A DNA stretch of 64,000 nt from contig CAWJDO010000002.1 of assembly GCA_963841635.1 (NCBI GenBank), positions 1,984,001 to 2,048,000 of the forward strand, in the 5' to 3' direction. The stretch's first letter is position 1; each line of letters begins with the position of its first letter. Origin of the DNA: DASWZN01 sp963841635 (GTDB taxonomy: Bacteria > Acidobacteriota > Terriglobia > Bryobacterales > Bryobacteraceae). Below, piece after piece: positions 24,322 through 33,227 of the stretch. The notes beneath the pieces were generated by a model, which worked only from the letters and a program-made list of their open reading frames with translations, made no database searches and was not told the origin of the DNA. A program made the translations under genes and the position numbers.

Positions 24322-25983
24322 TTACTGCCCGGCGGTAGTGCGCTTCGCGGCGTGGTGCGGATGGGTATTCGCCGCCGTGTAAGTCGCCGGCCGGCTGTGC
24401 TTCGCGGACCCGGAACGGCTCGCGACAGCGTGCGCTCCCGCGCCGTGCCGCTGCGACGTCCGCCTGGCTGCCGGCTTCTCCCTGAGGGGCGCGGCGGGAA
24501 TGACCAGCAGGTCGCCGGGCTCCAGGGCGCTCGCGCCCGCGCGGTTCGCGGCCACGATCGCGTTCGGGGTGACACGATACCGCTGCGCAATGACGCCCAG
24601 CTTCTCTCCACTCGCCACCCGGTGCATTCGCCAGGCGATCCGCTTGTCCGGCGGAACCGTTTCCAATGCCGCCACCAGCGTGGCGCCCGTCCCCTTGGGA
24701 ACCCGCAGCATTCCGGCTGGAGCCACGTTCTTCAGCAGCGCGGGATTCAGATCGTGAAGCTGCGAAACCGGGCACTCCAACACGTCGGCGGCCAGCTGAA
24801 GGTGCGTCGGAGCGGTCATCTCGACGCTCTCGTATTCGAGCGGCGGATCCCCTTCGATCCCGTCCAGGCCGTACTCCTTCGCGTTCTTCACGACGATCGT
24901 CATGGCCAGGATCGCCGGAACATAATTAGCCGTCTCCTTGGGCAGAACGTTGCGGCTGCGCAGCTCCCAGAAATCCGCATAGCCGGTGCGTTCGACGCCA
25001 CGGTCCACGTTGACCGGTCCGCAATCGTACGCGGCCATCGCCAGGTACCAGTCACCGAAATGATGGTACAGGTCCCGGAGGTGCCGGGCGGCGGCGCGGG
25101 TGGCTTTCTCGGGATCGAGGCGGTCGTCGAAGTACGGGGACTGCTGCAAGCCGTACTCCCGGCCGCGCGCCTGCATGAACTGCCACATCCCGGTGGCCTT
25201 CTTGCGCGAAACCGCCCGCGGTTGGAAGCCCGATTCCGCCTGCGCCAGGTAGATCAGCTCCTGGGGCACGCCTTCCTCGTCCAGTACGCGCCGGATCAGC
25301 GCCCTGTACCGGCCCGACCGCTGCAAGCCGTAAGTGAGAATGCGGCGGCCGCGTCCGGTCGAGAAGAAGTTGATATACGCGAGAACCGGGTCCGTGATCT
25401 GGAGCGGCAGTTGCGACGCCGTGGCGCGCAATTCCTCGGCGACCTTGTCCTTCAGCGCCGGATCCACGGGGAACGTCAGCGGCTCCACATCCTCGAGCGG
25501 CGGCTTCTCGAACCCGGGCAGATCGGCTATGTCGCCCGCGCCCAAACCCGCCAAGTCCAGCCGATGTATAGCCGCGACCAGATCTTCCAGTTTCTTGTCG
25601 ACGGCGACCCTCAGTCCGGGGTCCTCAGGAGAGGAGAGCAAAACGTCGATGGCCCGGTCGAACTCGCGGCGAGCCGCGGGGGCGTCTCCCGCCTCATACT
25701 GGGCGCGGCCGGCCTGGAAATGCCACTCGGCCTCGCGGATCAAAACGTCGGCCCGGCTCCCGATCGACACCGGCGGAAGCGGCGAGATGAAACGAGGGGA
25801 ATCCGTCATCTCGAGCGACGCATCGAGCGGGGGTGGGTCCGGAGCGTAGAAAGCGCGGGCACCTGGAGCCGCCGGGGGCAGGAAGGAGTTGCGGAAGGAC
25901 TGGCTGCCGGGAGCGCAACCCAAAGAACCGCACAGGAGCGCTAACGAGCCCAACCAGCACAGATGTGTCCGCAACCCGTTCAT
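24322..25983 (-). CDS. Membrane-bound lytic transglycosylase with LysM domain (MltD-like)
   Basis: A 553-residue protein starting at ATG 25983 (GGGAGG upstream). The N-terminus is a signal with a cysteine (CGSLGC) that may be lipidated. A helical region (about 80-200) precedes the SLT domain with the catalytic glutamate in AQAESGFQPRAVSRKKATGMWQFM and the later AMAAYDCGP. The next part has an LDLNPALLKNVAPAGMLRVP-like LysM region, and a second LysM (VASGEKLGVIAQRYRVTPNAIVAANRAG) follows. The tail is basic and His-rich. It cleaves peptidoglycan during growth. Confidence 0.9.
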   Translation of the reverse strand: MNGLRTHLCWLGSLALLCGSLGCAPGSQSFRNSFLPPAAPGARAFYAPDPPPLDASLEMTDSPRFISPLPPVSIGSRADVLIREAEWHFQAGRAQYEAGDAPAARREFDRAIDVLLSSPEDPGLRVAVDKKLEDLVAAIHRLDLAGLGAGDIADLPGFEKPPLEDVEPLTFPVDPALKDKVAEELRATASQLPLQITDPVLAYINFFSTGRGRRILTYGLQRSGRYRALIRRVLDEEGVPQELIYLAQAESGFQPRAVSRKKATGMWQFMQARGREYGLQQSPYFDDRLDPEKATRAAARHLRDLYHHFGDWYLAMAAYDCGPVNVDRGVERTGYADFWELRSRNVLPKETANYVPAILAMTIVVKNAKEYGLDGIEGDPPLEYESVEMTAPTHLQLAADVLECPVSQLHDLNPALLKNVAPAGMLRVPKGTGATLVAALETVPPDKRIAWRMHRVASGEKLGVIAQRYRVTPNAIVAANRAGASALEPGDLLVIPAAPLREKPAARRTSQRHGAGAHAVASRSGSAKHSRPATYTAANTHPHHAAKRTTAGQ

Positions 25984-26155
25984 CGACCTCCCACGGGAGC
26001 CCACTCAGTTCAGGCCCTATTGCGCCGTACTCTAAGACTTTAACCCATTTGAAATCGAGCGGTCAAGACGGATAATGGGGCGAACAAGTGCGGTGCGCTC
26101 GCCGCAACCCCTGGAAGATCAGGCACTTCGCCCCCGAGGGGAGCCTCCCCCAGGA

Positions 26156-28252
26156 CTATTCTTCCTCTTCCTCTTCCCCTGCCTTGGCCGCCTTGGCCGC
26201 CGCGATCACCTTCTCCGCCTGCAGCTGCGGGACAAAGTCGTAGTGGCTGAACTCCATGGTGAACGAGGCCCGCCCCTGGGTCATCGAGATCAGGTCGTTC
26301 TGGTAGTTCAGCATCTCCGACATCGGCACCTGGGCGCGCACGATCTGCGTACCGCCGCGCGTATCCATGCCCGCGATGCGCCCGCGGCGGCTGTTCAGGT
26401 CGCCCATCAGGTCTCCGGCATACTCCACCGGTGCTTCGATCTCGACGTTCATGATGGGCTCGAGCAGCGTCGGCTTGGCCACCTCCATGGCGGCCTTGAA
26501 CGCCTTGCGCGCGGCCAGCTTGAAGGAAAGCTCCGAGGAATCCACGTCGTGGTAGGAACCGTCATACACCGTGCAGCGGAAATCCACCACCGGGAAGCCC
26601 GCCAGGTATCCCTTTGCGGCGGTTTCGATAATGCCCTTTTCGACGGCCGGGATATAGTTCTTGGGAATCGAGCCGCCGAAAATGTCGTTCACGAATTCGA
26701 AATTGCCGCCGCGGGGCAACGGCTCCATCCGGATCCAGCAGTCTCCGAACTGGCCATGTCCGCCGGTCTGCTTCTTGTGGCGGCCCTGCACGTCGGCGGT
26801 GCCCCGGATGGTCTCGCGATACGGGATCTTCGGGGACTTCAACGTCACGTCCACGCTGTAACGCTTGTGCAGACGGCTGACGATGACCTCTACGTGCTGC
26901 TGCCCGCTCCCGGCCAGCAGGAACTCCTTGGTTTGCGGGTCGCGGTAGAAGCGCAGCGACTGGTCTTCTTCCAGGATGCGCGCGATGGCGTTCCCCACAC
27001 GGTCCTCATCCTGCCGCGATTTCGCCTCGATCGCGTAGGCGATGGAAGGCTCGGGCAGCTTCACGGGCGGATATTCGATGAGCGAGGCCTTGTCGCAGAG
27101 CGTATCGCCGGTCAGGGTCTCTTTCAGCTTGGCCACCGCGCCGATATCGCCGGCGTGCAGTTCGGTGACGGGCTGTATGGTCTTGCCCATCGGGGAGCCG
27201 ATGTGGGAGAGCCGCTCGGCGCCGCCGGTGCGCACGCTCACCAGGTTGGCGTCGTTCTTCAGCACGCCGGAATAGACCTTGAAGTAGGAAACGCGCCCCG
27301 AAAACGGGTCGGCAATGGTCTTGAAAACGAAGGCCGAGACCGGCTCGGAATCGGACACCTTGCGCGTGACTTCCTGGTCGCCGATCTTTCCTTCCACCTC
27401 GCCCCGGGCGGCCGGAGCGGGAAGGTTGTCGGCGATGAAATTCAGGATCAGGTCGATCCCGATGTTGTGCAGCGCTCCTGCCGCGAGCACCGGGAACAGA
27501 CGCCGGTCGAGGATGGCCTGGCGCAGCCCCCCGATCAACTGTTCGGGTGAAAGCGACCCCTTGTCGAAGAACTCCTCGAGCAGGGCATCGTTGCCTTCGG
27601 CGATCATCTCGACCAGTCCGTCGTGCGCCTTCTGGGCCGCCTCGGCCAGGTCGGCGGGAATGGGCTCTTCCTTCCCCTTTCCGTCCCCGTCGGGGGTATA
27701 GCTGTAGGCCTTCATAGCCAGCAGGTCGATCACTCCCCGGAAGTCGCGTTCGACGCCGATTGGCATGTGGATGGGAACCGCGGCCCGCCCGAAGTTGGCC
27801 TGGACGTTCTCCACCGTCCGCTCGAAGCTGGCCCGCTCGCGATCGAGTTTGTTGATCACCACCGCGCGGGGCAGCTTGTAGCCGTCGCAGAAGCTCCACA
27901 CCTTCTCGGTCTGCACCTCCACTCCAGCCACGCCGTCCACCAGCACCAGCGCCGCATCGGCCGCCACCATCGCCGCCCGCGTGTCGTTGATGAAGATGTT
28001 GAAGCCGGGAGTATCGAGCAGGTTGACCTTCGACCGGTTCCACTCGGCCACGCCTACGGCGGTCGAGATGGTCACCTTGCGCTGGATCTCGTCGTCGTCG
28101 AAATCCGTGATCGTATTCCCCTCATCGACTCGTGTCAGGCGGTTGGTTGCGCCGGTGGTGAAGAGGACCGCGGCGGTCAGCGTCGTTTTTCCGCTGTGCC
28201 CGTGTCCGATCAAAGCTACGTTCCGAACGTCCTTGCTCTCGTAGACTTTCAC
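26156..28252 (-). CDS. Elongation factor G paralogue (EF-G2-like)
   Basis: A 698-residue translational GTPase with all five EF-G domains. The P-loop reads GHGHSGKTT (residues 16-24) instead of the GHIDAGKTT usual in EF-G. Switch II region DTPG and base-recognition NKLD are intact. Domain IV keeps GGHGQFGDCWIRMEPL. The C-terminus ends in a run of glutamates. The deviant P-loop and absence of rps and tuf neighbours mark it as a secondary EF-G, probably with a special role such as recycling or ribosome protection, rather than the main elongation factor. Confidence 0.9.
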   Translation of the reverse strand: MKVYESKDVRNVALIGHGHSGKTTLTAAVLFTTGATNRLTRVDEGNTITDFDDDEIQRKVTISTAVGVAEWNRSKVNLLDTPGFNIFINDTRAAMVAADAALVLVDGVAGVEVQTEKVWSFCDGYKLPRAVVINKLDRERASFERTVENVQANFGRAAVPIHMPIGVERDFRGVIDLLAMKAYSYTPDGDGKGKEEPIPADLAEAAQKAHDGLVEMIAEGNDALLEEFFDKGSLSPEQLIGGLRQAILDRRLFPVLAAGALHNIGIDLILNFIADNLPAPAARGEVEGKIGDQEVTRKVSDSEPVSAFVFKTIADPFSGRVSYFKVYSGVLKNDANLVSVRTGGAERLSHIGSPMGKTIQPVTELHAGDIGAVAKLKETLTGDTLCDKASLIEYPPVKLPEPSIAYAIEAKSRQDEDRVGNAIARILEEDQSLRFYRDPQTKEFLLAGSGQQHVEVIVSRLHKRYSVDVTLKSPKIPYRETIRGTADVQGRHKKQTGGHGQFGDCWIRMEPLPRGGNFEFVNDIFGGSIPKNYIPAVEKGIIETAAKGYLAGFPVVDFRCTVYDGSYHDVDSSELSFKLAARKAFKAAMEVAKPTLLEPIMNVEIEAPVEYAGDLMGDLNSRRGRIAGMDTRGGTQIVRAQVPMSEMLNYQNDLISMTQGRASFTMEFSHYDFVPQLQAEKVIAAAKAAKAGEEEEEE

Positions 28253-28340
28253 AGTGACTGCTCCCTGGTGAATGGGGGTTCTGGAGGACGGCGAAAACCG
28301 CTCCCAAGTTCAGGATGGTAGCACAGTCGGAACGCCATCA

Positions 28341-28373
28341 GCACAGAACCGCGACCATCAAGGGAGCGGACGC
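28341..28373 (+). repeat. Family A hairpin repeat, copy 3
   Basis: CAGCACAGAA is followed by the hairpin 28349-28369: CCGC/GCGG, tandem G.A mismatches, CC/GG and loop ATCAA, then GAC. It lies between the EF-G start and the end of the ATL gene. Confidence 0.85.
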
Positions 28374-28381
28374 GACCGCCC

Positions 28382-28753
28382 TCAGTTCTCGAACTCCCAC
28401 GGCCGGAACTTCCACTGGTGCGCGGCCATATCCGCGCGCTTCCCCAGAAACCGGACGCCTTCCATCTCCAGAAGGGTGCGTTGCTCGAAGGCCGAATCTC
28501 CCCGTGTGCGGATGCGGCCGCCGGAGCCTAGAACGCGCTGCCAGGGGAGCGCGCCGCCCGCCTTTCGCAACACTTGAACCACCTGGCGGTGGTGCAGCGG
28601 ATACCCGGCCGCGGCTGCGACCTGGCCGTAGGTGGCCACCTTGCCGCGCGGGATCTGGCGGATGGCGCGCCGGATGGCGGCGTCGCGCTGCCCGGAAGGC
28701 GGCGCGCGCAGAAGCCGGCGCGTGACCTCACGCGAAGTGATCTTGCGGGGCAT
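28382..28753 (-). CDS. Alkyltransferase-like (ATL) DNA-binding protein
   Basis: A 123-residue protein related to the C-terminal domain of O6-methylguanine-DNA methyltransferase. IPRGKVATYGQVAAAAGYP matches the helix-turn-helix entrance. The active site, PCHR in true methyltransferases, reads PWQRV, so the acceptor cysteine is a tryptophan. ATL proteins bind alkylated guanine and hand it to nucleotide-excision repair. The basic N-terminal extension (KITSREVTRRLLRAP) may add DNA affinity. It follows the EF-G gene in the opposite order across a repeat. Confidence 0.88.
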   Translation of the reverse strand: MPRKITSREVTRRLLRAPPSGQRDAAIRRAIRQIPRGKVATYGQVAAAAGYPLHHRQVVQVLRKAGGALPWQRVLGSGGRIRTRGDSAFEQRTLLEMEGVRFLGKRADMAAHQWKFRPWEFEN

Positions 28754-28779
28754 CGGGAGCGGACAAACGGGAGCCTGTC

Positions 28780-29256
28780 CTATTGCTTATCGTAGACCTC
28801 GGTGCTTTTGTTCTCGCTGCCGTCCTGGCCCTTGCCCTGAATATTGCGGGTGATGACCTTCCCGTCGGCCGATAGCTGCATGCGGCCTTGCTGGACCACC
28901 GTGCCATCGTCCAGTTTCATCTCCATGACGAGCACGGATCCGTCCCACTTCATCATCGAGGTGCCGGGGAAGCCTTCGGGGCCGGGGTGTTCCTTGCCGT
29001 CAATCGGGGTTTCGAGCTCCTGGTGGAAGTCCTGGCCATTGGCCGCGCCATCCACCACATACTTGAAAACATTGTTCTTGTGCTCGACCTTGGCGACCAG
29101 CGAATCGGGTCCCGGCTGCGCGCCGAAGTCGGATTTCTTGGTGTTGAGCTTCCAGGTTCCCGTGAAATCGGGTTTGGTCTGCGAATAAGCCGGCCCCGCC
29201 AGGAACGCGGCGCCTAGAATCGCAAAAGCCGTAGCGGAGCATAGAGATAGTCTCAT
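28780..29256 (-). CDS. Secreted lipocalin-like hypothetical protein
   Basis: A 158-residue protein from ATG 29256 with a signal peptide (cleavage near GPAYSQ). The mature part opens with KPDFTGTWKLNTKKSDFG, a pattern common in secreted Acidobacteriota proteins of unknown function, and continues with beta-strands (MMKWDGSVLVMEMKLDDGTVVQQGRMQLSADGKVITR). It probably forms a small barrel that binds a ligand. It is 26 bases upstream of the ATL gene on the same strand. Confidence 0.8.
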   Translation of the reverse strand: MRLSLCSATAFAILGAAFLAGPAYSQTKPDFTGTWKLNTKKSDFGAQPGPDSLVAKVEHKNNVFKYVVDGAANGQDFHQELETPIDGKEHPGPEGFPGTSMMKWDGSVLVMEMKLDDGTVVQQGRMQLSADGKVITRNIQGKGQDGSENKSTEVYDKQ

Positions 29257-29320
29257 GGAATGGATTACGCCTGGCCCTGCGCCGGGGTTCCCTGAAAAAC
29301 GAACGCAGCGCCGGGGGAGG

Positions 29321-29354
29321 GCGGGCTTGAGCCCGCACGGGGCTTCAGCCCCGC
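29321..29354. repeat. Family B modular palindrome array (two modules)
   Basis: GCGGGCT-TG-AGCCCGC (29321-29336) is followed by CGGGGCT-TC-AGCCCCG (29339-29354). The array lies just past the stop of the APC permease gene (29367). Confidence 0.85.
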
Positions 29355-29366
29355 CGGCCGGCGGAA

Positions 29367-31610
29367 TCAAGCATCGGAGGACGGGTGATCGTTCTCGGTA
29401 GGCCGCAGATCCCGCTTCAGTTCTTCGACAACCTGCGAGCGGTGGTCGCCCTCCATGTCGCGGAGGAGGCGACGCAGGGCCATGCCGACCACGTCGCGGT
29501 GGTGCAGTTTCGAGCCAAAGGCTTCGCGCTCGGTGAGCTGCAGCCAGAGCTCGTGAAGCCGGTCCAAATCCTCCGGCCACAGCCGCGGCGGGTGCGGACC
29601 CATATTCACATAAACGGGGGAGCGGTCCGGGCTCAGCACCTCCAGGGAGAAGGGATGGCGCGGCTCGGGCAGCTTCTCCCACGCCAGGCCAATCCGGCGC
29701 GCGAGTTCCTCGGAATCCATGCGGGCCGACACGCCCGTGACCAGGCGCGAAGCCTTCAACCGCGCCGCGGTCTGGACCATGGCGTCAAAAGGATCGATCG
29801 CCGGCACCATGAGCAACTCGACGCGCTTGCCTTCTTTTTCGGCCACCTGCACCACACGGCTGAACAGCTCCTGCTCGTAGGCGCCGAAGTACTGGTCGTC
29901 GGACAGCTCGTATTCCCCGGCCCGCACCTCGACCGGGCGCACCGTCATCACGACGATGTCGTGCCGGCGGAGGTCGGTCTTGGTGAGGATTCGCTGCAGG
30001 TGGTTGAGCCGGCTGTAGTCGCGCACGGCTACCAGGATGCAGCCGGGGCGCGCGTGAATCGCGCCGGTCGACGCCTGCGGCTGCGTCTCCAGGTTGAACT
30101 GCTCGATGAGCTCCCCGTGGACGTGCTTGTGCTTGCGGGTGTTGATGCGCTCCGAGATGGTGAAGAGGATGAACAGGATGATTGTGAACGAGAGGCCCGA
30201 AATGGTGGCAATCCGCTTCGAGAACAGATTCGCCACCGCCACCAGCGCCAGTACCAGCGTCGTGAATCCCAGGCCGAGCGGTATCTCCACGCCGCGTATA
30301 TGCAGGTTGAACGGGAACTTGTACTCCTGGTCGTGCCGCTGATACCGCAGCACCAGCACCCCGAGGGACTTCAGAAGGAAACTCCACACCACGCCGAACG
30401 CATAAGCCTCGCCCAGCAGATAGACATCCCCCCGGCTGAGTCCGATCGTGATCAGCTGGAGTATCGTGATGACGTTCAGGACCCGGTAGGTGGTCCCGAA
30501 CCGCTTGTGGGGTTTGCGGAACCAATCCAGCAGCACCCCGTCCTCGGCCACCCGGTTGAGAACCGCGTTGGCGCCGATGATGGAGGTGTTCACCGCACCC
30601 GACAGGATCAGCACGCCCACCAGCACCACGAAACCGTGGAACAGAAGCCTCAGCATTTCGGGGCCGGCCAGGTTCATCGCCAGCCCGCCGATGAGGTTGT
30701 CGTAGTACAGCTTCCGCTGGCTGTTGGGAATGATCATGGCGGCGGCGAGCGTCACTCCGCCGGTCACGAGCAGCGCGTAGAAGCAGACGATGTTGGCCGC
30801 GATCTTGAGGTTCTTCAGCTTCGGCGACGCGATCTCGCGGTAGACCTGGGCCAGCGTCTCGAAGCCGCTCATGGAGAGAACCGCGTGGCCGAAGGCGATC
30901 ATGACCAGGACGAACGGGATCTGTAGGAACTGGGTGCCCTTCCACCATCCCAGGGAATCGTCGGTGAAGTGCAGGTTGGCGGCCGTGGGCGCCGGCGGCA
31001 GATGGGCCCCGCCGCGCAGGATGATCGTGAGCGGGCACCAGATCACCAGCGCCACCACCATCACGGTAGTGATCTGCATGATCCGTAGCGCCTTGCTGCT
31101 CGATTCGTGAATCCCCTTGGTGTTCAGCCACCAGAAGTAGACCGTCACCACCACGCCGAAAAAGGCCGCGAAGTAGTTCGGATTCAGCCGAAACCCCTGG
31201 TGCATGATCTGGGCGAGCTCGTTGATGAGGCGGCCCAGATACTGGCCCGCGCTGACCGAGCTGATGGGGCCGGTGAGGATGTAGTCGAACACCAGCGACG
31301 AGACCGAAAGCCGGGCCACGAACGGTCCCATGCTGTCGCGGACCACCACGTAGACGCCGCCGCGCACGAACATGCTCGAGCTTTCCATGTACACCGAGCG
31401 CACGGCGAAGGCGAACAGCATGACCGCGAGAACCAGCCAGGGGGCCGCGCGGCCGACGGCCTGCTCCGCGATGCCGCCCGCGTAGTAGGACGATGAGGCG
31501 AGGTCTGCCAGCACGATCGCGGCGCCGCGCCAGAACGAAATGAAGGACAGCGCGACCGTGGTGGCAACCACGACCTTCGGCGTTATGGATGGACGGTTGT
31601 CTAGCGGCAT
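29367..31610 (-). CDS. APC-superfamily amino-acid permease with large C-terminal cytoplasmic domain
   Basis: A 747-residue protein. About twelve membrane segments (residues 10-480) have the APC pattern, with SVSAGQYLGRL and GFETLAQVYREIASPKLKNLK recognisable. The last 240 or so residues are soluble, with GCILVAVRDYSRLNHLQRILTKTDLRRHDIVVMTV resembling a USP-like nucleotide-binding fold, followed by a charged tail. Such permease-USP arrangements occur in amino-acid and cation transporters; the substrate is not clear. It is divergent from the second nucleotidyltransferase with a 39-base spacer. Confidence 0.85.
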   Translation of the reverse strand: MPLDNRPSITPKVVVATTVALSFISFWRGAAIVLADLASSSYYAGGIAEQAVGRAAPWLVLAVMLFAFAVRSVYMESSSMFVRGGVYVVVRDSMGPFVARLSVSSLVFDYILTGPISSVSAGQYLGRLINELAQIMHQGFRLNPNYFAAFFGVVVTVYFWWLNTKGIHESSSKALRIMQITTVMVVALVIWCPLTIILRGGAHLPPAPTAANLHFTDDSLGWWKGTQFLQIPFVLVMIAFGHAVLSMSGFETLAQVYREIASPKLKNLKIAANIVCFYALLVTGGVTLAAAMIIPNSQRKLYYDNLIGGLAMNLAGPEMLRLLFHGFVVLVGVLILSGAVNTSIIGANAVLNRVAEDGVLLDWFRKPHKRFGTTYRVLNVITILQLITIGLSRGDVYLLGEAYAFGVVWSFLLKSLGVLVLRYQRHDQEYKFPFNLHIRGVEIPLGLGFTTLVLALVAVANLFSKRIATISGLSFTIILFILFTISERINTRKHKHVHGELIEQFNLETQPQASTGAIHARPGCILVAVRDYSRLNHLQRILTKTDLRRHDIVVMTVRPVEVRAGEYELSDDQYFGAYEQELFSRVVQVAEKEGKRVELLMVPAIDPFDAMVQTAARLKASRLVTGVSARMDSEELARRIGLAWEKLPEPRHPFSLEVLSPDRSPVYVNMGPHPPRLWPEDLDRLHELWLQLTEREAFGSKLHHRDVVGMALRRLLRDMEGDHRSQVVEELKRDLRPTENDHPSSDA

Positions 31611-31649
31611 TCAGCTTACGGGGCCAGGGGTTATTCTACGATCATATCA

Positions 31650-32996
31650 ATGGCAGATTCCACTGCGGCCGGTTTGGCCAATGAAATCATCACGCGGCTG
31701 AAGCGTCACGGCCACCAGGGGTACCTGGCGGGAGGGTGCGTCAGGGACCTGCTGCTGGGGCGCGAGCCGCAGGACTACGACGTGGCGACCGACGCTCGTC
31801 CCGAGCAGGTGGTGTGCCTGTTCCCCGGCGCGCGCCTGGTGGGCGCGCACTTCGGAGTAGTGATCGTGCACTCCGATTCCGCCGACGTCGAAGTGGCCAC
31901 CTTCCGCAGCGACCATTCCTATCTGGACGGGCGGCGGCCGGAGGCGGTCGAGTTCGAGACCGACCCGCGCCAGGACGTCCTCCGGCGCGACTTCACCATC
32001 AACGGCCTGCTTCTCGATCCCGCAACGAAAGAGGTGCTCGATTTCGTGGGAGGCCGCGAGGACCTGCGGGCGGGCCTGGTCCGCGCCATCGGCGACCCGG
32101 AGGTGCGGTTCGGCGAGGACCACCTGCGCATGCTGCGCGCCATCCGGTTCGCGGCGCGGCTCGGTTTCGACATCGAGCCCCAGACCTTCGCCGCCATCCA
32201 GCGGCTGCACCAGAAGATCGAAGCGATCTCGGCCGAGCGGACGCGCGACGAGCTGGTGCGCATCCTCACCGAGGGCGGCGCGCGGCGCGGCTTCGAACTG
32301 CTCGACGCCGCTGGCCTCCTGGCCGTCCTGCTACCGGAAATCTCGGCCATGAAAGGCGTGGCCCAGCCGCCGGAGTTCCACCCCGAGGGCGACGTCTGGA
32401 TCCACACCATGATGATGCTCGAGGGCCTGCGCCAGCCCACCGAGACTCTCGCGGTGGGAGTGCTGCTGCACGACGTCGGCAAGCCGCCGACGTTCCGAGT
32501 CGCGGACCGGATCCGCTTCGACGAGCACCCGGAAGTGGGCGCGCGCATGGCGGTGAACATCCTGACCCGGCTGCGCTTTCCAGGCGACACCATCCGCCAG
32601 GTGGAGGCCCTGGTGGCCAATCACCTGCGCTTCAAAGACGTGCATCGCATGCGGGAGAGCACGCTCAAACGCTTCATGCGCCTCGACCGGTTCGAAGAGC
32701 ACCTCGAACTGCACCGCCTGGACTGCGCGATGAGCCACCGCATGCTCGACAACTACGAGTTCATGAAGCGGCGGTTCGAGGAGGCGCCGGTCGAGGTGCT
32801 GAAGCCCAAACCCCTGGTGACAGGCGACGACCTGATCGTCGCCGGCTATGTTCCGGGGCCGTCGTTCGGGGTCATGCTCGGGGCGGTGGAAGACGCCCAG
32901 CTCGAGGGCACACTGCAAACGAAAGAGGACGGGCTAGCCCTGGTGCGCGCCCGGTTCGACCCGCCGGACGGCCGCGAACGTCAAGCCGGCTTGTAG
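31650..32996 (+). CDS. CCA-type tRNA nucleotidyltransferase / poly(A) polymerase family protein with HD domain
   Basis: A 448-residue class II nucleotidyltransferase with GYLAGGCVRDLLLGREPQDYDVAT (metal-binding D42 and D44), the flexible-loop segment VEVATFRSDHSYLDGRRPEAVEF, and RRDFTINGLLLDP. A C-terminal HD domain carries HTMMM and LLHDVGKPP. The intact flexible loop fits an enzyme able to add A as well as C. It would mature tRNA 3' ends, while the HD part may remove 2',3'-cyclic phosphates. The second paralogue at 12252 has no HD domain. Confidence 0.9.
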   Translation: MADSTAAGLANEIITRLKRHGHQGYLAGGCVRDLLLGREPQDYDVATDARPEQVVCLFPGARLVGAHFGVVIVHSDSADVEVATFRSDHSYLDGRRPEAVEFETDPRQDVLRRDFTINGLLLDPATKEVLDFVGGREDLRAGLVRAIGDPEVRFGEDHLRMLRAIRFAARLGFDIEPQTFAAIQRLHQKIEAISAERTRDELVRILTEGGARRGFELLDAAGLLAVLLPEISAMKGVAQPPEFHPEGDVWIHTMMMLEGLRQPTETLAVGVLLHDVGKPPTFRVADRIRFDEHPEVGARMAVNILTRLRFPGDTIRQVEALVANHLRFKDVHRMRESTLKRFMRLDRFEEHLELHRLDCAMSHRMLDNYEFMKRRFEEAPVEVLKPKPLVTGDDLIVAGYVPGPSFGVMLGAVEDAQLEGTLQTKEDGLALVRARFDPPDGRERQAGL

Positions 32997-33118
32997 GTCA
33001 GCACCAGGTAGAGAAGGAACGCCATCAAGGAGAGGATGGCGAAGGCCGCGACGAACTCAAGGTAGAAAACGCGCTTGTCGCCCGAGTCCGTTTCGGCCTG
33101 GCCGTGAAGCCTGGACAC
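32981..33118 (-). CDS. Small single-pass membrane protein (45 residues)
   Basis: A short frame starting with GTG 33118, with GGAGG exactly 8 bases upstream. The product begins MSRLHGQAETDSGDKRVFYLEF and has one membrane helix (about 21-42) ending in LVLTYKPA. The soluble N-terminus is charged. It overlaps the end of the convergent nucleotidyltransferase gene by 16 bases. The strong ribosome-binding site and clean one-helix layout support a real gene. The function is unknown. Confidence 0.7.
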   Translation of the reverse strand: MSRLHGQAETDSGDKRVFYLEFVAAFAILSLMAFLLYLVLTYKPA

Positions 33119-33227
33119 GGTACAAACCTCCACACGCTCTATGTACGCCGCTGAGAGGCCGGAGTCAAGGGGTCCCGTACTGGCGGGCAGGCGGTCGCTT
33201 GAGCCGCCACTCCCGAGCGCGCCACGA

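Noticed and set aside
28780..29682. 300-codon version of the lipocalin-like gene
   Set aside because: The signal peptide begins at 29256; upstream codons translate family B repeats and the end of the permease gene.
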